In this document: positions 22,873 through 32,790 of the stretch, piece by piece
Layout of the letters: each line of letters starts with the position of its first letter
How positions within the stretch are numbered: the first letter of the stretch is position 1
Origin: Welwitschia mirabilis
Taxonomy: Eukaryota; Gnetophyta; Gnetopsida; Welwitschiales
Assembly: GCA_051453625.1 (NCBI GenBank)
Contig: JBOZIK010000001.1
Coordinates: forward strand, 100,024,395-100,074,424
Direction: 5' to 3'
DNA length: 50,030 nt
The notes under the pieces: model-generated
Told to the model about the DNA's origin: nothing
Database searches by the model: none
Seen by the model: the letters and a program-made list of their open reading frames with translations, nothing else
Made by a program: the position numbers and the translations under genes

Positions 22873-24248
22873 TGTAGGATTGAGAGCCTTAAAAGGAGGG
22901 GTTGAATAGGTTTCTAAAATTATTCAAATAAATTCACAATATTTCCNNNNNNNNNNNNNNNNNNNNNNNNNNNNNNNNNNNNNNNNNNATTTTGAAAAAT
23001 AAAATAAGAGAAAGCATAGAAATACCAATCAGAAGCACACAATATTTATAGTGGTTCAGGAAACTCCCCTACTCCACTCTCGATGATCAGCTTTTATCTA
23101 AGCCTGATTCAGATCTTCGTTAATCTCTTCCAAGTATTGCAGGTTCACCTATAATCTTTACAAATGAACTTTTTTTAAAGGCTTAGTCTCAACCTTTTGC
23201 AAGAAAGCATAGTAGGGATGATAATATGCCTAATATGCACAGGTATCACTTGATATTTGGCTCAATGAAAGTATTGAAGAACTTCCCCTAAAGATAATAT
23301 AACATAGAAATAAAAAGCACTTCGAATCTAACTATGTATGCAAAGATACCATAGTTTTTGATTCATCTTTGGTCAGAAATGAGATGCCAATCAGTACAAT
23401 GGATAAATCCAAATGATTCAAAAGTTAGATAAAAAGTATCATAGTGATTTAACTTTTGGCAATATATAGTGGAAGACTTTTAGGGTTTTTTACAAGCAAA
23501 ACCCTAGAATGGATACTTAATAACTATAAAATTTATGTTTTTGTCATGGCTGGTTAATCCCTTAAAAGTCTGGTTAACTCCATCTAGTGCCATTACTTAA
23601 ATTGGTTACCCTTGTATTCTTTTCATCAACCTAATTTCTTATGGCTCCATGTCTGGTTGATCCCTTAGGGTCCGGTCGACTGCTTATTCAATTGCTTGCA
23701 TCTCTATCTGCTTACTTACTTAGTCTAGATAAAATCCATCATAATTTTTTCGCTCCAGGTCTAGTCGACCCTTAAGAATCCAGTTGGCCCCTTGCTGATC
23801 GACTATGAAGTATTAATGCTTAGTTGCACAAGTCCAGTCGACCCCTTAGATATCTAGTTGACCTCTTGACAATCAACTAGAAAGTATTAAATGCACAGTG
23901 CTCAGGTCCAGTTGATTCCTTAGATGTCCAGTTAACCCCTTGATAATTAGTTCACAAGTACTAGATGCATAGGGCTCAGGTTCAGTCAACCCCTTAAATA
24001 TCCAATTGACCCCTTGACAATTAGTTCAGAAGTAGTGGTACTCAGGTTCATAGATATGGTCAACCTCTTAGAAGTCTAGTTAACCCCTTAAGAGTGTGTC
24101 AAAACTTAACAAGTTTCAGGATCAAAATGTGATATAAAATACTTTAATTTCTGACCTACAAGTCATATTTTTTGCACAAGATACAACAAATTTGGCTACA
24201 CAAAAAACATTAGTTTAACATCAATTGAAAAATAATAATTTAACAATA
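22873..24248 (-). repeat. 3' LTR of the Sirevirus-like element
   Basis: It aligns along its length with 30628-31916 and 37276-38675. Shared words include TGTAGGAT-GAGA at the low end, CTCCACTCTCGATGATCA, and TTAGTTT-ACATCAATTG at the high end. It contains a 42-N gap (22947-22988). The part 23540-24110 holds several copies of a roughly 74-bp unit with GTCGACC-like cores. Confidence 0.9.
22947..22988. other. Assembly gap (42 N)
   Basis: Inside the copia 3' LTR. The matching part of the other LTR is about 30700-30760. Confidence 0.99.
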
Positions 24249-24259
24249 TCCCCCTTTGA
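24249..24259 (-). promoter_or_regulatory. Polypurine tract adjacent to copia 3' LTR
   Basis: On the minus strand TCAAAGGGGGA lies directly before the LTR start. This is the expected plus-strand primer position. It fixes the LTR boundary. Confidence 0.8.
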
Positions 24260-24306
24260 AATTGATGGCAAACTTTTTCTTAGTTGAAGAGATTAGATTT
24301 GGAAAA

Positions 24307-24660
24307 ATCCCCCTCATAAAATGCCTACTAACTTTCACAAAAATATTAAACATTTTATATCAAGTAAGACATTTTGAAAGTTCTCAAATTGTGTCAAAAT
24401 TTAAAAATAATTTGAAGTGCCAAAAGATATATGATAGACAACATTTTGATTATGAATTATTAAATAACCATAAGATATACTAGAAATTTTTGTTCATAAT
24501 GAAGATAGATGTGCACTAAAAAAAATTGAGACACAAATTATAGAGCATAAAACAAGTGCATTTCTATTACTGAAAGATAAACATTATGATGAAAAGTGCT
24601 CATAAAGAGTAGATACATCTAAAAGTAACAAAGACAACCAACTAATTCTCCCCCTTTTGA
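24307..24660 (-). promoter_or_regulatory. Additional polypurine tracts (24307-24317 and 24646-24660)
   Basis: Minus-strand reads are ATGAGGGGGAT and TCAAAAGGGGGAGAA. Known: multiple upstream polypurine tracts of AAAGGGGGAG type are a hallmark of Sireviruses. Together with the LTR-adjacent tract there are three within 410 bp. Confidence 0.7.
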
Positions 24661-24928
24661 CACCAATGACAAAGGAGATAAGTAACATAAGCATGAAAGA
24701 AAAACATAAGCATAGAAAGAGAGATTTAGTCAGATTCCTCTACTTCCTTCTCTTTTGATTCTTCTTCAAAATCTTCTTCTTTTATTCTTTAGCTACCTTC
24801 CACGCTGATCTTTTGTATTTCTCTGAAATATTAGTAATCTCATATCCAACTATAATTAGAGCTTCTTTCATGTACCTGGTATGAGATTCAATCCATCTCA
24901 GGTATGAAATAGTCTCTTCTGGTAAGGA

Positions 24929-25800
24929 TTACTTGGAAGAAGGAGATTTAGAGGACTTTTTGGATCTGACAAAAATATGCATGTAATACAATGTTGCATA
25001 CCCAATAGGTGACATGGGATTAAGGGTCTTAAGCTTTAGGTGAAATGAGATTCGATAATGATGATAAAAATTTACAATAAGCATAAAGTAGGGTAAAGTC
25101 CTAGTTCTATGATACTCCAACTGAGAAACCATATTCTTCAGTATAATGGTAGGGGCATCAATGGAGTGCCTAGTTCCTACCAAGTACATCAAATAGGTCC
25201 TGTAGTTAGAGGCCTCATCTCGATGACCCACCAAAGGCAAGAAATTATAGGTAAAAACTAAGTGAAGAAACCTATACTTTAAGGTAAGTAAAGAAGTAGA
25301 AATAGTATGCTTCCAGTTGTGAAACTTACCACAAAGCTCCCTTGTAACCTCTACTTTATCTTCTATGGAGTCATGAAGAGGCCAAAGATCCTCATAATCT
25401 CCTCTTAGAAGATCAATAATGGCCATAATGAAGTTTGTAGTCACCTTTATCCTTTTCCCAAAATGAGGGTTTCAAGGGTTCCAGTGTCAGCATTATAAGA
25501 AGCATTACAATAAAAAATCCTGGTAACAAAAGAGTGAGCAGGACTTGAAATATTAATAAAATAGGATAGATCCAAATCTTGCAAGAGTTGGATCACATCT
25601 TTGAGCTCCTTAAGCTTTGAAGTAGCAACAGATCTTTCCTGACAAACTAGCTTCTTCTTAAACTTCTCTTAGAACTTTTCTAAATCTTCATTAGACATGC
25701 CCTGGTAGAAAAAGTAAGGATCTCTACTGGTAGCCTCCTTTTTTCTTCTCCTAAAGGGTCCCTCAGTGATTACAACCACTTGATAGGAGCTTTAAGATAA
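24929..25800 (-). pseudogene. Env-like ORF remnant (plant Sirevirus type)
   Basis: The longest frame, 25444-24929, gives 171 codons, and the upstream stretch to about 25800 continues the same protein after one frameshift (near 25445) and one stop. Motifs seen include LKYRFLHLVFTYNFLPLVGHRDEA, YLMYLVGTRHSIDAPT, MVSQLEYHRTRTLPY and a Lys/Ser-rich end. Known: Sireviruses carry an env-like gene between pol and the 3' LTR, and plants have a related transposon protein family with a conserved LLP-xGxRDEV / GRLPYGM pattern; the resemblance is by eye. No clear transmembrane segment or signal peptide is visible. Whether such proteins act in any envelope role is unproven. The position right after RNase H and before the polypurine tracts supports the call. 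Confidence 0.6.
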
Positions 25801-26330
25801 GAAAAATTTGAGAGAAACACTAGATCTGAAGGATATAGGTGGCTAGTAAATAATAAAAAGGGTTTGGATTCCACTTGTTTTTAAAGAGAGGGTCGATTAG
25901 GTTGATTTTGATTAAGAAATTGAGTCCACTGTCAAAACTTTCGCACTATAATCCTATAGGTCTAATCAACTAGTTTGAGTTTCGTTAACCCATCGAGATG
26001 CGGGTCTATAATACTATTAGGGTCTGAGTGATCGGGTTTTAAGGCCTATCGACCGGCCACCTCCAGTCATCGAATACCCTGCAATTAGCCAGAAAATGAC
26101 AAAATAACCCATAGTTGGTTCTAAAGATGAAGAAAATTATCAAAATTTAGGGGTTTAATAAAGATATCCTTAAGTTGACAATCTATACTAATAAAATTCA
26201 TAGTAATGTTTTCTTTTTTAACTTGATATTTTAAAAAATGATGTCTTAGTTTATTATGTTTAGTTCTTAAGTGTTAAATAGGACTTTTAGAAATATTTAT
26301 TATACTAGTGTTATCACAGACAATAGGAAC

Positions 26331-26588
26331 CTATTCAAAACTTATACCAAAGTCCTTTAGCATTTCCTTCATCCAAAAGAGATGAGCATAACAATGCCCT
26401 GCTGTAATATACTTGGCTTCCACTGTTGAAAGGAAAATTGAATTTTGCTTTTTACTTAGCCATCCCACTAAGCATGATCCTAATAGAAAATAATTACCAC
26501 TTGTGCTCTCCCTATCGTCTTTACATCTAGCCCAATCTACATCACTAAATCCTACAAGATCAAAAGATGTCTCGATTGGATACCACAA
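26331..26588 (-). pseudogene. Ty1/copia RNase H domain
   Basis: The frame reads VGFSDVDWARCKDDRESTSGNYF, then GSCLVGWLSKKQNSIFLSTVEAKYI. Known: copia RNase H has the pattern GYSDADWAG..DDRKSTSGY.F.LG...SW.SKKQ..V.LSTAEAEY. The three acidic positions (D of SDVD, E of TVEAKY and the DD pair) are mostly kept. It continues beyond the frame to about 26150, where the THIxxxYH-type motif is expected, but with breaks. It is the 3' part of the element's pol. Confidence 0.85.
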
Positions 26589-26911
26589 ACCATAATCACA
26601 TCTACCTTTTACATATTTAATTATTCTTTTTGTTGCTTATAAGTGTGATTCTTTTGATTGGGTTTGGTACCTTGCACACACACAACACTAAACACGATAT
26701 CATGTCTACTCATAGTCAAATATAATAAACTTCTAATCATACTTTGATAAAGCTTCTAATCTACTAATTTTTCATCTTCATCCAAACTAACTTTGCAAGA
26801 TGTTGACATTGGAATGTCAGTTGGTTTAGCATTTTCTAATCTAAAACATTTGATTAAATCTTTCGCAAATTTACATTAGAAGATAAAAATTCCATTCTTT
26901 GTTTGCTTAAT

Positions 26912-27523
26912 CTATAATCCAAGAAACATTTTTACTTCACCAAGCATGCTCATATTTAAATGTATTCTCATGATATTTGCAAACTCTTTAGATAAACCTT
27001 CATTAGAAGCACCAACTATGATACCATCCACATAAATTTGTACAATAATAAAATCTTTTTTCAAATTATTAACAAAAAAACTCTTATCTACTATTCCACA
27101 GATATAACCATTATCGTTTAGAAATATGACTAACTTTTTATACCAAGCTCTTAAATATTGATTCAACCCATATAAGACTTTCTTAAGTCTATAGACATGA
27201 TCAGATTTATGAGGATCTGCAAAACCTTATGGTTGTTCTACATAAACTTCTTCATTTATAGTTCCATTTAAAAAAGCACTCTTTACATCCATTTGATACA
27301 ATTTAATGTTCTTAAAGGTTGAAAATGATAAAAACATTCTAATGCTATCAAGCCTTACTACTAAAGCAAATGTGTTACCTACATCAATATCTTTAATTTG
27401 GTTGTAGCCTTGTGCTACTAATCTTACTTTGTTTTTTATAACATTATTTTCTTCATCACATTTGTTCTTAAAAATCCACTTTGTCCCAATGACATTTTTT
27501 TTGGCATTTCTATAAGCTTCCAA
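26912..27523 (-). pseudogene. Ty1/copia reverse transcriptase
   Basis: Two frames cover it. 27523-27227 carries VIGTKWIFKNKCDEENNV, ARLVAQGYNQ-like VRLVAQGYNQ, and LYQMDVKSAFLNGTINEEVYV, the copia RT N-terminal motifs including the first catalytic Asp. 27166-26912 carries YKKLVIFLNDNGY, then QIYVDGIIVGAS and MSMLGEVKMFLGL. The catalytic YVDD box is YVDG: the second Asp is Gly at 27023-27025 (GGT), which should abolish polymerase activity. The frames are separated by a stop/shift around 27170-27226. It lies between integrase and RNase H as expected for copia. Confidence 0.9.
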
Positions 27524-27570
27524 ACATCATTTCTTTTAAATAGTTGTAATTCATCTTGCATTGTCATCAT

Positions 27571-27864
27571 TCATTCTTCATGGGATTTAGCTTCTTCAAA
27601 TTTATTAGGTTCTATTTGTGAAACATAACAAATGTGAACAAAAAAATTCTTCATATAACTTCTTGTCTTTATCTTTGAGCTAATTTCTCCAATAATAGAT
27701 CCTAAAGAGTGATCTTTTAGATCTTTGGACTTTTTAGTTATGACTTCTTTTATAGGAACTTCTTCTTCTTCAGTAGATACTACATTAGTTGTGGGGTTGC
27801 TTGGAGATATGTCTTCCTCATCATTTGAAAAAATAATCCTTATGCCAACATCATTAATTTGCAC
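27571..27864 (-). pseudogene. Copia pol linker between integrase and RT
   Basis: 97 codons, rich in Glu/Lys/Ser (EEDISPSNPTTNVVSTEEEEVP; IKTRSYMKN). Known: this disordered linker follows the integrase in Ty1/copia polyproteins and often contains an RT...IKTRS-type word just before RT. No catalytic role is expected. Confidence 0.7.
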
Positions 27865-27899
27865 ATTTATTAATTATTCTATAGTTAAACTTCTCTTAT

Positions 27900-28610
27900 T
27901 GAAAACATGATAATCTCTACTTCTAGTTGAATATCCCAAAAATATGGCTTTATTAGCTTTAGATTCAAATTTGCTTAAATGTTCTCTATTTTTTACAACA
28001 TAACATTTACTTCCAAAGACTTTAACTAAGAAATATTAGGTTGTCTTCCTTTCTTTATTGTGGTATTCTAAGAGCTGAAAATTAGTGATCAGTGCCATTG
28101 TCAATTCCATACTTCTCAAATAAATGATTTTCAAATTCACACCATTATCACTTCTTATTTTCTTTATGGTATACCCTTTCTTATTTTGAATTTTGTTACA
28201 TATCTCAACCCAATATTTATAAGTTTTAGATTTGTTTGAAAGAAATGAAACCCACATATATTTAGAGAAATCATCAATCATAATAAGCAAATAGTATTTA
28301 TCACATAAAACTTGAGTTTAATAAGGACCTACCAAGTCTGTATGAATGAGTTCTAAAGGCATAGTTGTAGAAACTTGGTTTTTACTCTTGTGTGATGTTC
28401 TTATTTATTTTTTCTTTTGGCAGGCATTATAAAAACCCTATTTTTTAACATTTATTTTTGGAATACTTTTAACAATTTCTTTTCTAATAATAGTTTTCAA
28501 ATGATTGTAATTAACCTAATCTAGTCATGTATAGCAAAGCTCTTCTTGATTAACATTAGAAAAATAATAAGTAGAAAATGATTGATCTATGCTATAAACA
28601 TTGTCTATTC
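27900..28610 (-). pseudogene. Ty1/copia integrase
   Basis: The frame 28290-28036 reads MLIMIDDFSKYMWVSFL, then KIRSDNG. Known: the DDE integrase core of copia has FIDDYSRYTWV..L and RSDNG with its two catalytic Asp residues; both are visible. Upstream to about 28610 are decayed HH-CC/GAG-pre-integrase remains, and downstream to about 27900 the expected IFLGYS-type region is decayed. Stops separate the parts. Confidence 0.8.
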
Positions 28611-28639
28611 TATTTTATTTAAGAATAACATCATTTGTT

Positions 28640-28930
28640 TTGTCATTCCTAACTTCACATTTAGACCTATTAAAAATGACCTTATAACCTTTATCATAAA
28701 TTTAGCTGATACTGAGTAAATTATGTTTTAAACCATTGACATATAAAACTTCCTTTATTCTAGGTAATTTACCTCCACTGATGCTTCTGGTACCTTTGAT
28801 TTTTGCTCTTCCACTATTTTTAAAAGTAAGTTCTCCTCTAGTAAAGTCACTTAACTATCTGAATCTGGATTTATCTCTTGTCATATGTCCTAAGCACACA
28901 CTGTATAAATACTAGCTACTACCATTTAAA
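28640..28930 (-). pseudogene. Copia aspartic-protease region
   Basis: Minus-strand frame with GHMTRDKS, LSDFTRGELTF, SGRAKIKGT, LPRIKEVLYVNGLKHNLLSIS and YKVIF. Known: the copia protease region has WYLDSGCSRHMTGDKS, then GKG-I-GVG, then VLYVPGLKHNLLSI. The catalytic DSG/S is replaced (YSVCLGHM), so the protease is dead. It lies between gag and integrase. Confidence 0.75.
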
Positions 28931-29628
28931 ACCTTAAAAGCTATTTAAATTAAAAGGCTTTTTAAATCATTATCTTTTACCCACTTAGTCCTTTTAGACT
29001 AATGTGGTACACCTCCTTTTGGAATAGACTTAAAGGAAAGGAACTAACTAAATTTAAAGATAACATTAGTTTCTAGCATTGAAAAATAGCTTTGAATGAC
29101 TTGACTTACCACATAAATGATAAGTAACTTTAGAAATAAACTTATTTTACCAAGTTATCTAATTTTGCTGACTTTGTAGTTTTTAAGGAATGAAGCTAAT
29201 ACCTGACTTATAATAAGATAGTTTCCAAATTTCAAGCATCTATTCTAATTTAGATGAATCACTAGAAAATTTATTAATAAAATGAAATAAATATTTTACC
29301 TATAAAATGAGATCAAAATTTTTAGATTGATCTCTTTGTACTTTGATTTTACTTCCTCCTTTTCTTTGGTAAGATATTTTACACTCTTGTTTAAATCATT
29401 TATGTGCTTTGCTAACTTTTTACATTGCTAACTTTTAAGATCATCTTTTTCTTCTTCAATCACATCCAAATCATCAAGTTTCGATGTACTAGGTAAGTTC
29501 TATAATGAAGGCACAATTGCCATAAAAGAGAGTCTTCTATCTCCATCTAAATCTTGACTTAAACTACTATCATCATCCTCATTCACATTATCCCATGTAG
29601 CCATAAATGAAGATGTCTTTAACTTTCT

Positions 29629-30585
29629 TTATTCTCTCTTGTTATTCGAGCACTCATTTGTCATGTGTCCAAAGCCTTTGCATGCATAGCATTGGATCTT
29701 TTTTCCTTTGTCTTGATCTTTGTTAAACTTTGAGCGTTCTCTTCTTGTTCCTCTACTTAGCTCACCTTCCTTCTTTCTTCTGTGTAAAAATTTCCTGAAT
29801 CTTCTTGCCAGGAGAGTAACTTTATCATCATCTATATCTTCATCTGATTTCTCTGACCTGTACTCGTCCTGCACACACTTCAAAGCAATACCTTTCTTTT
29901 TATCTTTAGAAAATTTAATTCATATTTTTACAAATTACCTTGAAATTCTTTAAGAGTCATCATGTTGATATTCTTGCTTTCTTTGTTTGCTATAACTTTT
30001 AGTTTAAATCTTTGTGGAAGGGATCTCAGCACTTTTTGAACCACTTTTGTCTCATTCAATCTTTTACCTAATCTTGTCATGTAATTTACAATGTTGGTAA
30101 GTTTGGCAAAGAATTCCTATAAAGTATCCTCCTCATCTATATGAATGTCTTCAAATTTGGATATAAGTATTTGGAGCTTGACATGCTTGGCAGTGGATGT
30201 CCCTTAATGTGTAACTTCAAGAATATCCCATGCCTTCTTTGCATGTTTATAGTTTACAATCTATTTGAATTCATCTACACAAATTGCATAAAATATAGCA
30301 TTAAGAGCATGGACATGTACGATAGCTTTGGATCTATCGGTGGGAGTCCATTGGTCTTGGGTTTTTAAAACTACAATGGTATTACCATGGGCATCAATTT
30401 TAGTTAGAGTAGGTACAGTTTATCCATTATAAATAAACTCTTTAATGTCCACATCTAGGGATCTAAGAATGATTCTAATTCGGGATTTCCAATATGCATA
30501 GTTTGACCCATTAAACATAAGTGAATGATTAGTGGAAAAACCATAAGAAGGATTACTTATTTTTGGATTCTAGAGTCTAGATCTA
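29629..30585 (-). pseudogene. Copia gag with CCHC zinc knuckle
   Basis: The frame 29883-29629 contains acidic YRSEKSDEDIDDD, basic RRFRKFLHRRKKEGE and a perfect CCHC knuckle CYACKGFGHMTNEC at 29650-29691. The upstream part (about 29890-30585) is the UBN2-type gag capsid region, broken by stops here but intact in the related copy at 36377-36817. Downstream, 29440-29600 encodes an acidic spacer. Gag begins soon after the primer-binding site. Confidence 0.8.
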
Positions 30586-30611
30586 TTAGGACCTTAACAT
30601 AGACTCAATAA

Positions 30612-30627
30612 AGATCTAATACCAAAT
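30612..30627 (-). promoter_or_regulatory. Primer-binding site, Met-tRNA type (degenerate)
   Basis: On the minus strand ATTTGGTATTAGATC directly follows the 5' LTR end. Known: TGGTATCAGAGC is the initiator Met-tRNA primer site of Ty1/copia elements. Two or three bases differ. The same arrangement lies at about 37260-37275. Confidence 0.75.
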
Positions 30628-31916
30628 GTAGGATCGAGAACCCTAGGGGAGGTGAATAGGATTCTAAAAATTATTCAAATAACTTCATAATATTAACTTT
30701 ACTTGAAATGAATTACTTAAAAACTTGTGTAAGAAAACTAAAACTAATCTAAAAAACTAAAAGATAGAAAGCACAAAAATACCAATTAAAAGCACACAAG
30801 ATTTATAGTGGTTTGGAAAACCCCCTTCTCCACTCTCGATGATCAACTTCTATTCAAGCTCGACCCAGATCTCTGTTAATCTCTTTCCAAGTATTCTAAG
30901 TTCACTTGTAACCTTTATAAATAGACTTTTTCTAAAGGCTCAGTCTCAACCTTTTGCAAGAAAGCATAGCAGTGATGATGGCGTACCCAAACGCATAAGT
31001 ATCACTCGATCTTTGGGTCAAGACTAGTATTGAAGCACTTCTTCAAAAGATAGTACAATCAGTAAGTGTAGAGTGCAATAGATTTAACCAATTATGCAAA
31101 GATACCAATAGTTCTTAGTTCATCTTTGGTCAGGAATGACCTACCAATGAGTACAACAAATGATTTCTAAAAACATTCAAAAGTCATATAGTGATTTTGA
31201 CTCTTAATAATATAAGACTTTTAGGGTTTTTACAAGTAAAAATATCTTTCAATGAATATAAAACTAACACATAATGGATATAAAATTTGCATTTCTATCA
31301 TAGCTGATTACCCCTTAAATATCCAGTCAACTTCATCTGGTGCTGTCACTTAAATCAGTTGCCTTGTGTTCTTCCAGTCAATTCATGTTTTTTATGGATT
31401 CATGTCTAATTAAATCCTTATGGACTGGTTGACTGATCATCCGGTCGACCCCTTGCTAACAAAAGAATGAATGCAGCTCTAGGTCCAGTTGATCCCTTAG
31501 GAATTCGGTCGACCCCTTTGTGTTTAGCTATGAAGTACTGCTTCTTAGGTGCTTAGGTTTGGTTGTCCCCTTAAGTATTCGATTAATCCCTTAATGATCA
31601 GCTAAGAAGTATTACTAATCAGGTTCATAGGTCTGGTCGATCCCTTAGATATCTGGTCAACCCCTTAGATATCCAGTCAATCTCTTCGAATTTAGTTCAT
31701 TTTTGTGTGTTCGCTTTAGATGCGGTCGATCCCTTAGGACTCTGATCGACCCCTCAGGAGGGTATCAAAACTTAACAAATTTCAGGATCAAAATGTGACA
31801 AAATTACTTTAGCTTCTGACTTACAATGATCAATATCTTCTGCATAAGATATAATAAGTTTTGCTACATAGAAAACATTAGTTTGACATCAATTGGCAAA
31901 TAATAATTCAACAACA
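30628..31916 (-). repeat. 5' LTR of the Sirevirus-like element
   Basis: Boundaries are set by the primer site on the left and by the pairing of TGTTGTTGAATT (minus strand, ending at 31916) with the LTR start next to the polypurine tract at 24249. It holds the GTCGACC-type repeat array at about 31300-31760. A frame at 30839-31027 lies within it and is not a gene. Confidence 0.9.
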
Positions 31917-32534
31917 TGAAGGTCTAAAATAATAAAAATGTTTATATAAATGACATGTGACATATTTATTTTAATTCTTTATTCATGTGTCTTATTTAAA
32001 TCTTAAAATGAAAAAAATTAAAATTACTTGATAGAGTACTATGTTCAACTATGTCAATTTCGTACATTTAACTATGACATTTTATTACATTTAATTATGA
32101 TTTTTTTTATATTTCATCACGACATTTGTTTCTTATGATTTGTATTGTTGATGTAATGGATTATGAAGAGTGTAAACATGTGAATAAGGACATGCACTCT
32201 TATCCATGAACTAAAAGAATAAATTAGTAAAATATATCCTTTCATGACTTTTATTCTTATTGATACTTGTAAAAGTACTTTATGCATAAAATATTACTTT
32301 TTTTATTATGTCACATGGTAATTTTAAAATTGGTGAATTTATTACTCTAATGCATTTTTTACATTATTTAAACTATGTTTCGGATTACTTATGAGCCTAT
32401 GACATATTAAAAAGGAACTATCATGAGGAAATGATGAATTAATTAATATCTTTAATTAAAGAAACAAAATTACTCATCCTAATTAGGTGCATGAGTCATA
32501 ATAATATTTTATTTTTGGCATTCATACATCACTT
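31917..32534. other. AT-rich intergenic DNA
   Basis: No gene or element motif seen. Confidence 0.5.
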
Positions 32535-32790
32535 TCACTTCTCATACAACCTTGTCTAACTTGTCATTGATCAACCTTATCATTTATCATTCATATGTTA
32601 ATGCTACTTCTGCACAAGATTATCCAACTTATCATTAATCAATCTTGTTATTTATTATTCATGTGTTAATGTCACTTCTACATAATCTCATCCAATTTGT
32701 CATTGATCAATCTTGTCATTTGTCATTCACATGTCCATGTCACTTTTACATAAGCTCATGCAACTTATCCTTGATTAATCTTCTCAATCA
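32535..32790. repeat. Tandem repeat, 68-69-bp unit, about 3.7 copies
   Basis: Units start near 32536, 32604, 32673 and 32741. Each has CACTTCTACAT-A, then CATCCAACTTGTCATTGATC, then AATCTTGTCATTTATCATTCA in variant forms. The array lies about 60-300 bp upstream of a TATA-like CTATAAATA (32853-32861). Confidence 0.9.

Larger units (their letters stand above)
22873..31916 (-). mobile_element. Sirevirus-like Ty1/copia retrotransposon, nearly full length
   Basis: Seen: two direct LTRs (22873-24248 and 30628-31916) bound about 6.4 kb. Reading on the minus strand, the order is 5' LTR, Met-type primer site, gag with a CCHC knuckle, protease, integrase, RT, RNase H, an env-like ORF, several polypurine tracts and 3' LTR. 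Known: this order, with integrase before RT, defines Ty1/copia. An env-like gene after pol and repeated polypurine tracts are Sirevirus traits. Every domain is broken by stops or frameshifts and the RT YVDD box is YVDG, so it is inactive. The 5-bp flanks AGAAT (left) and TGAAG (right) do not match as a target-site duplication, so the ends may be off by a few bases or mutated. Confidence 0.9.

Noticed and set aside
24256-24483. 75-codon plus-strand frame
   Set aside because: Antisense to the copia polypurine and 3' region; not a gene.
32535-32790. Regularly spaced repeats as a CRISPR array
   Set aside because: The units are contiguous tandem repeats without unique spacers, in a eukaryotic context.
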